Source of the DNA: Lycorma delicatula
Taxonomy: Eukaryota > Arthropoda > Insecta > Hemiptera > Fulgoridae
Assembly: GCF_047948215.1 (NCBI RefSeq)
Contig: NC_134467.1
Span: 35,865,020-35,929,019, forward strand
Direction: 5' to 3'
Length of the DNA stretch: 64,000 nt
The translations under genes and the position numbers were made by a program. The notes beneath the pieces are model-generated. The model did not search any database. It was given only the letters and a program-made list of their open reading frames with translations, and had not been told where the DNA came from. Positions 23,481-33,784 of this stretch are shown here, in pieces. Position 1 is the first letter of the stretch; each line of letters opens with the position of its first letter.

Positions 23481-24050
23481 ATAACCAACAGGAATAGAAG
23501 GAAGTGCTCCGGAACCTCCGATACATTCAGACATGCTGTTCGTCTGCGAGGTGTGAGGCGGGATCTGGTTCCCAGATCCGGACAAGTATCCAGTACGCGA
23601 TCATGCGGTACTGGGGTGGTGAGCTGTGTGCGGTATATAAGACCGCACTTCTCGACCGTCGACCAGTCTGTTGTATGAATTTCCCCGGTCACAATTACCT
23701 CGGCCCTGGCAACCCAATCGATAACGGGCCCCCGGTGGACATCGATGATCAGATCGCGCTTGAACACGACCGTAGATACGAATCGGCCACAGAACATCAT
23801 CATATACGTGCAGCTGATAGATCTGCGATCGGGGATTTTGCTGGCGATTTCGCTAGGACTGGGAATTGGCACAGCCTTGTGGGCGCCGCTGGTCTTTCAA
23901 TCAAATACGGAGTGGAATCCGTTACCGGCGTATTATATCCACGAATGTCAGGCAGTCGTACAGCGGATACAGCTATGGCTGACGAACCTCCTGCAAAGGT
24001 AGCTAAAATGGATGGCGCTGCCGCCACGGCCCGCAACTCTGTGACCGGAG
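23481..24050 (+). mobile_element. Endogenous densovirus-like viral element, capsid-gene fragment with upstream region
   Basis: This segment differs sharply in composition from the AT-rich surroundings (GC-rich, unbiased codons). It comprises about 190 bp of upstream sequence with an inverted repeat (GGATCTG and CAGATCC around 23565-23580), a TATA box and initiator-like site, then the 5' portion of a capsid gene containing a parvovirus-type phospholipase A2 domain. The viral part stops abruptly near 24045, where the reading frame runs into host-type sequence. NS genes and terminal hairpins are not seen in the window. Integration appears to be at DNA level because promoter-like sequence lies upstream of the gene; this is inference. 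Confidence 0.75.
23634..23668 (+). promoter_or_regulatory. Putative viral-type core promoter (TATA box plus initiator)
   Basis: TATATAAG at 23634-23641 is followed 31 bp later by CCAGTC (23663-23668), close to the arthropod initiator TCAGT. The distance is the canonical one for TATA-to-start. The capsid-type ATG lies only about 10 bp beyond, at 23675. The TATA core sits in the loop of a perfect 7-bp hairpin (23628-23648). Confidence 0.55.
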
Positions 24051-24079
24051 GTACAGACTTCATTCACATGCTATTGTGA
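23675..24079 (+). pseudogene. Densovirus-like VP1 N-terminal fragment with phospholipase A2 domain
   Basis: In densoviruses and other parvoviruses the unique N-terminus of VP1 carries a phospholipase A2 used during cell entry. Visible here from the ATG at 23675: a calcium-binding loop YLGPGN (residues 8-13), then the catalytic pair in LEHDRRY (His 31, Asp 32), then AADRS with the second domain aspartate (residue 48), and a conserved-looking stretch TGNWHSLVGAAGLSIKYG. A basic PPAKVAKM segment and Gly-Gly follow, where VP2 usually starts. The frame stays open to 24079, but the last 10 or so codons are read-through of the host-type flank, so most of the capsid protein is absent. An in-frame upstream extension to 23504 is probably untranslated. 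Domain call is confident; virus genus is not assigned. Confidence 0.8.
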
Positions 24080-24699
24080 AGTAATATAAGTTTCAAACTA
24101 AGCTTGGAGAAGTCTATGAATAGCCTTCAATCAGTTAGATCATGTTTCAAATTTCACCAAGCCTTTAACGTTGCAGCAAACAAGACTGTATTTCTTCTAA
24201 AAAAAAAAAGCAGATACGTATGACGAAATCTGTACTATGAAACCCTGACATCACGTTGGAGAAGATTCCATTGCTATAGTTTTGACCCTAGAAGTTCTGC
24301 CTTTTCCTTCGACAAATCATCATCTCAAATGAGATCACTCAATTCCGCTTTGACTCGGTCTGTGCGGCTTATCATCTTTTACATCAAAATCAGACTCATG
24401 GGATGTGGAAGGTTTGTTTTGTTGAGTTCTTCTTTTTCCACACTGTCTTCATTATCTACTTCAAGCTCATAATTTTGTAGTGAAGTAGGAACTAATAAAC
24501 CTATCTGAATGTGGAATATGTCGAATAGCAGATGGAAGATTACGGTATTGAACTGTTCCTCTTTTCTTCATTGACAATCCTGACTTTATAGGTAGAGTCA
24601 TGCAAAAATAGAAATTATCTATATGGTTTGTAGGCTTCCGCCAAACCATAGACACAGCAAAAACCATATAGTTTTTTTTTCAGCCATTTTCGTATTATA

Positions 24700-25405
24700 A
24701 CTGAACAAGAGTTGTAACATATAAGTGGAGCTCACGACTTATCTTCGTCCCCTGTCTTCAAAAATAATGCTAGTAGGCAGCCTTCACAAGAGGTGTCAGG
24801 TTGCGTTTCTAGGACGAAATGTTATTTCACCACAAATGTATCAAAATTTATTGACTGAAATTACACATTTTAGTGGCATTTTGATTTAACATATTTTTCA
24901 CTTCAAAAGCACTCATAAACCAGAACTTCTGCACTAATTACAACACAAACAATACGAAAATCACAATTACAGCAACAGTAATAATGTTCCTAATTTACAA
25001 ACAGCTGGAGAATGTTGTGTTTTGTCTTTTAACAGATGTGACAACCCCAAAAACAAAATTACCACTAAACTAAAAATGAAGATCGGGTAAAAAATGACAT
25101 GTCATTGTATCACCAAAGTAAAAGCTAATCGGTCATTTTTATGGTGATTTTTTGAATTCAGCAAATTAAAATACATAACAATAAGCTACCTTTGAGCGCG
25201 AAACGTTTTCATAGTTACGCAGTGTAATTAATAATAATAAGAGTTAAGAACATTTTATAATACTTTCAACCTTCTTTAAAAAAGGAAGTTCTAAATTCGA
25301 TCGTTTTTTTTTTTTGTTATTTCATGCAGTTATATTTTTTGTTATTACAGTCCTACTTGATAAACTGTTGGTAACAATTCAAATATAACGTAACTAATTC
25401 ACTCT
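24700..25405. other. AT-rich non-coding stretch
   Basis: No gene or recognised repeat. The first 200 bp may be eroded 5' sequence of the broken gene at 22150-24690. Confidence 0.4.
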
Positions 25406-25409
25406 CTAT

Positions 25410-26153
25410 AATCTAAATAAATAAAAATGTAAATTTTCGTTTGTTCAAAATCTCGAATCTCCTAAAGTTCTTCACCGATTGCTTTGAAATTTTGACACAC
25501 AATTGCATTCTAATTCGCACGTGTTTTTATATACCTACTATTTATATATCTAAGATGTCACACCGGTGACAGGTAAAACGTGTTTTTTTTTTTTAAAAAC
25601 AGCGCTATCTGTTGGACATAAAAGCAACACACGCTATACTAAATATTTTACCATTCCATTTCAATGTTTCCGATATGTGTGTCCACTATAGACTAAAAAA
25701 CTTCTGGACCGATTTACGTGCGGGGAAAAAAGGGAGAAAGGGAAAAGTCGAAGGAGATAAAAGGGAAGAGGGTAAAAAGGGAAGAAGGAGAAAATGGAAA
25801 AAAGAAAAAAGGGGAAAACAGGAAAAGGAAATGGAAAGGGGAAAGAAGAAAAAAGAAGAGGGTGAAGAGGAAGGAGGTAGTAAATAGGAAGAGGGGATAG
25901 GGAAAAGGGAAAGGGGGAAAGTAAAGGGAAAAGGGGAATAAGGAAAGGAAATTGAGGAAGGAGATGAGTATGGTAAAAAGGAAATTGGGAAAAAGGAAAG
26001 GGGGGAAAGGAAAAGAGGATAAACGAAAGGAAGAAAGGGAAAAGAGTATAAGGGAGAAAGCGATGAAAGAGAAAAAGTCAAAGGTTAAATATTGTGATTC
26101 CGTAATGTTCATTTTGTTAATGTTTTATTAAACTTTCAATTGTGTTCGTTGGA

Positions 26154-26190
<37 letters not shown>
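25410..26190 (+). repeat. Repeat family Z copy with purine-rich array and (TA)n end
   Basis: It matches 49700-50464 in opposite orientation: AGCGCTATCTGTTGGACATA, ACACACGCTATACTAAATAT, GTGTGTCCACTATAGACTAA before, and TAATGTTCATTTTGTTAATG after, a central purine tract (25726-26088). The tract is built on GGGAAAA/GGAAAAG words with almost no pyrimidine. It ends in (TA)n at 26155-26188. Other Z pieces are 13770-13905 and 47800-47965. Lys/Glu/Gly-rich frames in the tract are not genes. Confidence 0.75.
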
Positions 26191-26193
<3 letters not shown>

Positions 26194-27195
26194 GTTAAAA
26201 ACCTCTCATTAAGAGGTTTTCAACGATATATCACAAGTGGTACATATTTTCTTAATGGTTCCAGATTTATAGCCGAATGAATGTTTAATTAATAAAATAT
26301 TTGGATAGTACAAGGGAAAGGAATACCAATTTCATCTCCTTTTTTAATTTAAATATATTAATTTATTAATAATTATTAACCTCTGATTGTAAAAAAAAAT
26401 GTATATGTAATTTAATAGGCGTACAAGGAAGTCATGTGGTGTTCACGTCAGATTTTTTAGTGGAAGGGATGTATTAAACTGTTTTTCCAATAATAAACTC
26501 GAATATATTTTTCAACTATATGTATTATTCTGAATATAAAATGTATATTTAACATTATTGTATAAATACATTTATATCAAAGTTATATAAATATCAAATA
26601 AAATACTTTACATAGAAAAGGAATATTTTGTATCATAAAAGACCACGGAAATTTTATTTTAAACATTCGCTCTACAATGCTAATAATGCTTAGTTTTCAT
26701 ACCTTAACAAAATCTGTTCAATAAGTTTTCAGTATGAATAAATAGCTATATTTTACAATGTATAGATATGGGTTTCACACCTTCCAAGACATAAATTTTT
26801 AAAAAGAAATATTATTTGATTTGTCATAAATGCGGAAGATGGTTTTATATATGTACGAATACAAAATGTAACATGAAAAAAACATGTATAAATATAGCGA
26901 TTTTGTTCTTTTTTTTATTGTGTGGATATGTAATATTAAAATTACATTATAAAATTTATTTAAATAAAAGTGCCAATGTAGTATTTTAGTACTCGTTTTA
27001 ATATAAACTGATTGTACTATTATTTTAATTTATAATATTCCCGACAAATATTACTTTATTATAAGTTCGTAAGATGAAGTATAACAGATTAAAAGATTAT
27101 GCTATAACAATTTCATTATTAGTAAAAATTAATAACTGGTGTTGGAGCAGGAATTTCTGTTTGGAAATTTCATTACATATTAATAATTTATTTCT
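26191..27195. other. AT-rich non-coding stretch
   Basis: Nothing recognisable apart from AGAGGTTAAAAACCTCTCATTAAGAGG (partly self-complementary) next to the (TA)n run. Confidence 0.5.
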
Positions 27196-27350
27196 TTTCT
27201 TTTTTTTAATCTGCGGGACCACAATTAGGTATTACTTCAGAGGATGAGATGAATGACAATTTTTGTAGCCTCTAAAAATGCCATTCCTTACTGGGATTCG
27301 GATACGGGACCTCCGATATAAGGCCGAGACGCTGCCATTCGCACTTCGAA
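27196..27350 (-). repeat. SINE family S2 copy
   Basis: The reverse complement gives a diverged tRNA-like head (GGCAGCGTCTCGGCCTTATA, B-box eroded), a CATTTTTAGAGGCTAC body, then the tail TCATCCTCTGAAGTAATACC shared with S1. The tail ends in an A-rich run (T-rich on the plus strand at 27185-27205). Confidence 0.78.
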
Positions 27351-28740
27351 AGCCAACACATATTCATACGTTTTTCCCCCTACTCCCTCAGGGCGGACAT
27401 ACAATTAAGTATTAATAATTAATGGAGTAATCCTAATACTAATTATAATATTACTTAACTTAATCATACTTAATTTAACATTGTTTTATAATACAATTTA
27501 ATATTTATTACTTAACTTAATTTATATTATTTGTAAAAGATGAAAGATTAGGTGTCCACAAGGGTCTTGCCCGGTTTTTGGCACCATCCCTTTTCTATTA
27601 ATCTTTATAGTTTGAGTAAGGGGAAAAGTAAACAGTTTTATCTTATATAGGACGATTAGTTTTGGTTCAATTCATGATTTACTATGGTGGAAATTTATCT
27701 TTTCTGCAATTAAGTATAGAGAAGATCAATCGTCGCCAAATATTTATGTTTACTAATAAACCTTTCATCCAGTGCTACCCGCTAAGTTATATATGTAAAA
27801 AATCTATTACTATGTTAAGACCGATAGTATAAAGCATTATAATTAATTATATATGTAATCGTAAATCACGTAATTACATGGAACATACTTTCAGAGTCAT
27901 CAATATTAATTAGCCATCGTCTTAGTAGGTTTAAGAAAGTGTTTAGGTTGCTACTGGTCTTTATATGATTAGGCCATGACTATGACTCAGCCATGGGGAG
28001 TGTCCTTTACTCTAAGGAACCTCCCCACTTATTGGCAGTAAGTTCAACATGGCAGGTCAGCCTCAGAGTTGGATATTTTCATTATTTATTGCCCACTCTA
28101 ATGGGGGTACTCCATTACTGGATTTTTCCTACTGGAATCGGGTCTTTTCGTTATTATCCCCTAACCTAGACTCACTTGGAGTCCTCAATCGATCGTCGGA
28201 ACCGGTTCTCCCGATTTGGGCTGTCCACCCAACCCTACCTTCCGTATATTTGCATTGAAGCACCTCCCTCGAGTATTCCTCCACTGTCCTCCAATTACAC
28301 TGCTATGTCAGCATATACGAGACTATATGGCTCCAGATTTGCAATATCAGCCCGAATACGTTGTTCAATCCATTCCTCATACTTTAATAGTGTGTGGTCA
28401 ACCGAGTCCCGTTCAGTACAATATATACGGTAGAGCTACTCTCTCCTCCCAATTCCATACAAATACACTTCAAAATTACCGTGACCAGATAACATTTGGG
28501 TCAGGTAAAAACTCGTCTCACCAAACATTCTAGTATACCGTATTATTAAATCGGGAATTAATCTCCTCGTCCATCCAGCCTTGAAACCCAAGTTCCATCT
28601 GTCTTGCCACACTCTTAGCGTTTCATTTCTACCTTCAGCAATCTCACCACATCCATACTTACGGGTTCGCTCAAGAACCAAAAGGTTTATGGGAATAGTC
28701 CCGGCCAGTACACATACCGCGTCATAAGAAGCCGTCCAAT

Positions 28741-29561
28741 CACACTCTAGAGTAGGGGATTGGACCAGGCGACTAATCCCCAACATAAATATGTGGACTA
28801 GTAATAGAATAGGTAATGTAGATTTTTATTCGACACAACTGTTGACGGGGCATGGCTCGTTCGGCCATTATCTGTTTAGAATTGGAAAAAGACCTACCCC
28901 ACAATGTGTGTACTGCCCAGAGACTGATGATGCGGAACACACTGTGTTTGTATGCCCAAGATGGGCTCCAAATAGAAGAGAAATTTCGGACAACGGACTT
29001 ACATCTGAAAACCTCTTAAATTGGATGGTCTATAGTGAAGGTAACTGGGATTGGTTCCGTAGTTTTGCGGGGGAAATCTTACGCACCAAGGAAGAAGAGG
29101 ACAGAAGAAGGGGTTTATGAAATTAGGGTAGGGAGGACAGTCCCTCCGTGGAGGGCCCGTACGCCGTGGTGTGCGGGTTCCTGAGAAGGGGGGGAACTCC
29201 TGGGGAGTGTGGGACAAATAAAAGACCGAGTCCCGGTTGGCGGTGCCGCTCCTGCGGGTGCCTCGGCGCTTAGTGGGGGCGGTACCGCTGATTAGAGGCA
29301 AAGACATAATGACCGAGACCCGGTTCCCTGCTGAGGGGATGGGAGGTGGCGTAGCCATACCCCGTCTCCGAGGCGGGGGATTAGAGGCAGGCGAATAAAA
29401 TAAAATTAAAGATCTGAGACCGGGGGAGCTAACCTGCCGTGCCTGGTGTACAACCGGTGGGCGGGGGACACTCCCTTAGAGTAAAAGGACACTCTCCCCG
29501 ACTGAGTATACTTAAATGGATATCCGGTCGGGGAGAGTAGGGGAAGAAAAAAAAAAAAAAA
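28741..29561 (+). mobile_element. R1-like retrotransposon inserted in the previous one, with 15-bp target-site duplication
   Basis: The direct repeat AAGAAGCCGTCCAAT occurs at 28726-28740 and 29562-29576 and belongs to the host element, so the boundaries are exact. The insert is 821 bp, 5'-truncated, with 3' poly-A at 29545-29561. Its frame 28791-29120 encodes STQLLTGHGSFGHYLFRIGK followed by a C-x2-C-x7-H-x4-C finger (CVYCPETDDAEHTVFVC), the normal end of R1-like ORF2. The 3' untranslated region (29121-29544) is GC-rich and ends CGGTCGGGGAGAGTAGGGG, nearly identical to the insert end at 54640-54670. Confidence 0.9.
28791..29120 (+). CDS. R1-like ORF2 C-terminal fragment with zinc finger
   Basis: The 109-codon frame covers the region after the reverse transcriptase. 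The TGHGSFGHYL motif (residues about 19-28) and the CCHC finger (residues about 39-55) are typical of R1/LOA/Jockey-group ORF2 ends and are thought to take part in nucleic-acid binding. The stop is at 29118-29120. The first ATG is internal to the ancestral protein. Confidence 0.8.
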   Translation: MWTSNRIGNVDFYSTQLLTGHGSFGHYLFRIGKRPTPQCVYCPETDDAEHTVFVCPRWAPNRREISDNGLTSENLLNWMVYSEGNWDWFRSFAGEILRTKEEEDRRRGL

Positions 29562-30119
29562 AAGAAGCCGTCCAATATGCTGCCACTACACCTAACAAGG
29601 CTCTTCGATGAATTCTCTCTAGTCTGACTCGGTTCCTCTGTAAACCAACTGCATCCTTTCAAACAGGTGCGGCATATAACATAACGGAAGAAACCGCCTA
29701 CATAATGGCTCGACGTTCAGACGCCCGCGGTGCAACCTGTAAAGTCATCAGCTGACTTATTGCCTTAAGAGCACTTTTAGCCCTTTCACAGCACTCCAAA
29801 ACGTGTTCGCTGAACCGTTGTAACTTGTCGATTGTCACACCAAGGTACTTCATCTTAAGGCTTACTTGTATGAGGTAATTCCCGACCACCAACGTATTCA
29901 TACTTTTTTTTCCATAGGAGAAGAAAAAAGCTATGCCAGCCGCCGCCAGGCTCGCTCTGTCGGCAAGTAAGGGGCTCTCATCCCCTAAAAAACCTACTCC
30001 TCTAGTCACGCAAGGGAAAGAATCAACATGGTATGTATACAGTCCCTGAGCAACCACCCGGGCGCTCTTGTCACCGAATTAGAATAGCCAGAACGACGTC
30101 CCAAGGGATCATCGGCGAA

Positions 30120-30285
30120 CGACGACGGCTAAACAGAAAAAGAAAGAAAGACGTCACACCGAAACTCATCAAAATGGACTCAAGGATGATCAAATGGATA
30201 TTTTCGTTGAAATCTGAAAACCGGAATTTTTTTCGATTACAATACTTCCTTTATTTCGTACTTGGCAGTAACAGTATATATTTTT
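30120..30285 (+). repeat. S1 SINE tail remnant followed by family U fragment
   Basis: ACGACGGCTAAACAGAAAAA at 30120-30139 resembles the end of S1, and 30145-30285 matches family U at 8345-8490. Confidence 0.55.
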
Positions 30286-30532
30286 TAGACGTAGGGAATA
30301 AATGAACATTTTAGGAAAAATTCTACTAAAATGTTCATATGTAGGTTATGCTTAACAAATTTTCTTGTATGAAGTTTTCTCTAAATCAAATTAAAGCTAA
30401 AATAAGAAACGCAATATTTTCAAAAAACTTTTCTGTATTTTAGTTCCGGAGTTTATATTTAAAAAAAAATTTAAACCGAAGGGAAATAGAACTGAAGAAC
30501 AAAAGAAAAAATATTTTTCTATAATCTAACAA

Positions 30533-30982
30533 TTTTTTTTTTTTTTGTCTTCAGTCATTTGACTGGTTTGATGCAGCTCTCCAAGATTCCCTATCTAGTG
30601 CTAGTCGTTTCATTTCAGTATACCCTCTACATCCTACATCCCCAACAATTTGTTTTACATACTCCAAACGTAGCCTGCCAACACAATTTTTCCCTTCTAC
30701 CTGTCCTTCCAATATTAAAGCGACTATTCCAGGATGCCTTAGTATGTGGCCTATAAGTCTGTCTCTTCTTTTAACTATATTTTTCCAAATGCTTCTTTTT
30801 TTCATCTTGCCTCAATACCTCTTCATTTGTCACTTTATCCACCCATCTGTTTTTAACATTCTCCTATAGCACCGCATTTCAAAAGCTTCTAATCTTTTCT
30901 TCTCAGATACTCCGATTGTCCAAGTTTCACTTCCATATAAAGCGACACTCCAAACATACACTTTCAAAAATCTTTTCCTGAC
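30533..30982 (-). mobile_element. RTE-like retrotransposon copy 5 with target-site duplication
   Basis: The direct repeat AATCTAACAA (30523-30532 and 30983-30992) brackets a 450-bp 5'-truncated copy. The minus frame 30551-30805 encodes KNIVKRRDRLIGHILRHPG and the C-terminal end; a small deletion near 30807 breaks the upstream part (the ETWTIGVSEKK region is at 30905-30935). Confidence 0.88.
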
Positions 30983-30999
30983 AATCTAACAAATAAAAA

Positions 31000-31790
31000 A
31001 TTTATTAAAAATTTTTATTTTTTGGATTATTTATATATTTATTGTAGGTAACAAAAAATTGCTTTTACAAACTTTTCTATAAAATTCTGCTGAAGAAACT
31101 CGAAATTAATTTTTCATGATATCCCCCTAAAGAATTTTGAAAAAAGATTTAACATATTTAAAGTTCCATGTACAGAAACATTTAAGGGAAATATTTGAAC
31201 AAAATTTTGCAATCCTGAGATATAAGACCAAAAGCAGTGAGACACATGTTACGTACAAACATAAGCACATATATACATATATTCTACTTGTCTAGATGAA
31301 CTAACTCGATTCTAAAACGTAAAGATTTGTAAAAAAATGTTTTGTCATGATTATTATTTTATGGTATTTGTATTCATAAACTCTGTTAATGGTTATTAAA
31401 AGATATCATCACTAACTTAATAGAAAATATATGAATATAAGTAATGTACAATGATTAAACAACTCAGAAGAATAGTACAACAAACAAGTTGTACCTTTCT
31501 CATTTTCCAGTAACAATACTTTCAAATCTATACCCGCACGGGCACGCGCGCGTATACACAAATATACATTTATATGTAAACATTTTTTGATAATTACCAA
31601 CGATGATAAAAGCTGAAAACGCTACCATTTTTCATTATAAAAATGAGCTTACCTTAAAAAAAAATATACAATAAGAAATATAAATAAAATTCATTATCTC
31701 AAACAATACAATTATACATTAATACAATTATAATCCATTTAGATCTTCTAAATGTATCACCATGACACGTGGAAAGGAGAGAATTCGACA
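31000..31790. other. AT-rich non-coding stretch
   Basis: No recognisable gene or element; a short CG/CA run lies at 31533-31562. Confidence 0.5.
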
Positions 31791-32496
31791 AAATATTAAT
31801 CAATGGATAAACTGAGGCACGAAGTCGGGAGATGAATGCTCGTAGGGCCAGTCTCTGGGGTGATTGGCGGGGGTTCCTCGGAGTCGCCGTCCGTCCACCG
31901 CCACCAGGAGACACCACGGGGTCGTTTTGAATCGGATAGAAGAGAGCCCGGGTGATCACGCAGGGTTGATTGGCCGGAGGTAGGCGTATTGACGTCGATC
32001 CACGGTTAGATAGAAATTGTGGTGATTATTTGAAGTTTAGCAATCGGGGGAACGGCGACAGCACTGCCGAGGGCATGGATCTCATGCAGCCGTGAGGTGT
32101 AACGGCATCTCGACAATGGTTAAAGAAACTAAATGTCACACGGGACTTTGCGAAGCAGCTGAATGGGAATAGGAAGTCTGTCCACCTCTCCCTTGTAGAC
32201 CAGACCGGAGTACGTAATTAACCTAAAGTCAGGGGTATGAACTGAAGTAGAGTTTCTTAAAGCAACTAGGACTAAATTTCGTTTTTGCGAACAACATTTT
32301 TGGTGGTAAGTTGTTGTAAATTTGCCACCAATTTCGAGACGTTTACTAGAAATTGGCTCACTAAAAGTAGAACTAGGCGCGGGATTCGTGCTTCCACGAA
32401 CTCGATTAACTAGTTCAGAGGGAAACGATCTTTCTTTTCCCTGTTTAGCCCCCGGTAACTACCGTTTAGATAATTCTTCAGAGGATGAATGAGGAT

Positions 32497-33784
32497 ATAC
32501 AGGAGTGGTTGAGGTCCAGGGGTCTGCAACTGTCTACGGAAAAATGCCGGTGTATTGCCTTTACGGGTAGAAGAGTGCTAGAACCGTTCAATATTTCCAT
32601 CAACGGTCATGCTATAGAAGAAGCGAATAACATCAAGTACATAGGAGTTATCCTCCAGAAAAACGGTAGATACACCGAGCACATAGTCAATGTATGCAAC
32701 AAGGCAGAAAGGATGATAAAAAGTCTAAACATCATTATGTCATCGCAGAATGCCCCTCGGGCCTCAAAGCGCCGTTTACTGGCGACCACCGTCGTGTCTT
32801 CGCTTATGTATGCCGTTCCGGCCTCGTGGCGCTCTATCGCCATCAGGCGCAACAAAGAGAGACTGGCGAAGACGCACAGGTGTGTGCTCCTAGGTGTTGT
32901 GTCCGCATACAGGACAGTGTGCTATGCCGCTGTGCGTGTTATCGGGTACACCTCCTATTGACCTAATCGCAAAAAAGAGGGTGGAGAGGGCACAAGGCAA
33001 GCCAGAACAAGAGGTCAGGGATGCCGTTTATAATATCTACCAGGAAAGATGGTCGCAGGAAGCTGTGGGTCGATGGACGAGAACCCTCATCCCCAACATC
33101 AAGCCGTGGTTGTCGAGAAGATTTGGTGAGGTTGATCATCACCTATCGCAGTTTTTTACAGGACATGGTTCCTTCAATAACTACCTGCACAAAATAGGCA
33201 AGAGAGAAGAGCTAATTTGCAACTACTGCAACGAGATAGATGATGCTGAGCACACCTTTTTTGAGTGCAATAGGTGGGACACACTTAGACATAGTAAGGC
33301 ACTCACAGGTACAACTCCAGAGACAACAATAGACTACATGCTAAGAAGCGAGTCAAACTGTAATAATTTTGCTAGTTTTGTTAGACAAGTTGTTCTACAG
33401 AAATACTCCGATGAGAGAAGACAAGGTGTTGGCTAGAATAGGACTGGGTGGACAGCCTTGCTGGTGAGGTCCAGCATGCTGCGGTGTGTTGGCACTGATG
33501 AGCCACCAAGGACTCCACGGGTAACAGTCAGGCAAGAGCACACTGAATACTGAAGGGACCCGGTACCGCGTCGCGGCGAACTGGGTCTGGCGTGGTGTAT
33601 TAGTATTGCCCTTTTGGGTCCCCAAGGGGTCAATATTGATTAAGAACTCTCAAAAAGAGCTAACCGGTAGGCCGACCTGCCTTGCCGGTATATAGCCGGT
33701 AGGTGGTGAGGCCTATTTGAGTTTAAAGACACTCCCCTGGGAGGCGTAATACCAAGTCGGTCCGGCCCAGGGGAGCTGAAAAAA
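32497..33784 (+). mobile_element. R1-like retrotransposon inserted into the SINE, with 15-bp target-site duplication
   Basis: AGGATGAATGAGGAT, an internal SINE sequence, occurs at 32482-32496 and 33785-33799. The insert is 1288 bp, 5'-truncated within the reverse transcriptase, with a 348-bp 3' untranslated region and a very short A end. Its 3' region (CGGTAGGTGGTGAGGCC ... GGTCCGGCCCAGGGGAGCTG) resembles the other R1-like ends. Confidence 0.9.
32500..33436 (+). pseudogene. R1-like ORF2 C-terminal half with one frameshift
   Basis: The first frame (32485-32961) contains LSTEKCRCIAFTGRR, KYIGVILQKNGRYTEH and APRASKRRLLATTVVSSLMY, ending the reverse transcriptase domain. A single frameshift near 32935 moves to the second frame, GTPPIDLIAKKRVERAQGK, GRWTRTLIPNIKPWL, FFTGHGSFNNYLHKIGKREE and a CCHC finger CNYCNEIDDAEHTFFEC, with a stop at 33434-33436. 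The polymerase catalytic motifs were lost by 5' truncation. With only one lesion it is a rather young copy. Confidence 0.85.

Larger units (their letters stand above)
22150..24690 (-). pseudogene. Broken multi-copy arthropod gene of unknown function, split by a foreign insert
   Basis: On the minus strand two coding blocks belong to one protein family that I recognise from repeated uncharacterised arthropod proteins. Block 1 (24690 down to about 24050) reads WRKPTNHIDNFYFCMTLPI, TVQYRNLPSAIRHIPHSD, an acidic stretch with NKPSTSHESDFDVKDDKPH, and FIDFSKLSLK then LLHN. Block 2 (about 23026 down to 22150) resumes with VVHIQETY, then WKIFGKLKVIVVLLEMKLGY, SKYCCFLY, FLGNKRNENY and LGCNISLKINFS. Stops and frameshifts run through both. 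About 1.02 kb (23027-24045) separates parts that should be only about a dozen codons apart, so that DNA is an insertion. Function is unknown; multiple copies suggest a mobile or amplified gene. Confidence 0.68.
27960..30040 (-). mobile_element. R1-like non-LTR retrotransposon, 5'-truncated, interrupted by another
   Basis: On the minus strand the reverse transcriptase C-terminal half starts near 30040, is interrupted at 29561-28741 by the inner insertion, resumes at 28740 and runs to a 3' untranslated region ending near 27960. Coding landmarks: MKYLGVTIDK (about 29840), APRASERRAIM (29700), AGTIPINLLVLERTRKYG (28690), GWTRRLIPDL (28570) and MLSGHGNFEVYLYGIGR (28440-28490), then a frameshifted zinc-finger-like segment. 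The 3' region contains a GGTGGGTTGGGTGGACAG word matching the GGGTAGGGAGGACAG word after the stop of the inner copy. Confidence 0.82.

Noticed and set aside
23219..23872. 217-codon minus-strand frame
   Set aside because: It crosses the join between family P and the viral fragment and is antisense to the PLA2 domain. A stretch of about 55 residues is similar in the other P copy, but nucleotide differences show no codon pattern that I can judge by eye.
25612..25887. 91-codon plus-strand frame, Lys/Glu/Gly-rich
   Set aside because: It is a translation of the purine array of family Z; minus-strand frames there are Phe/Pro/Ser-rich for the same reason.
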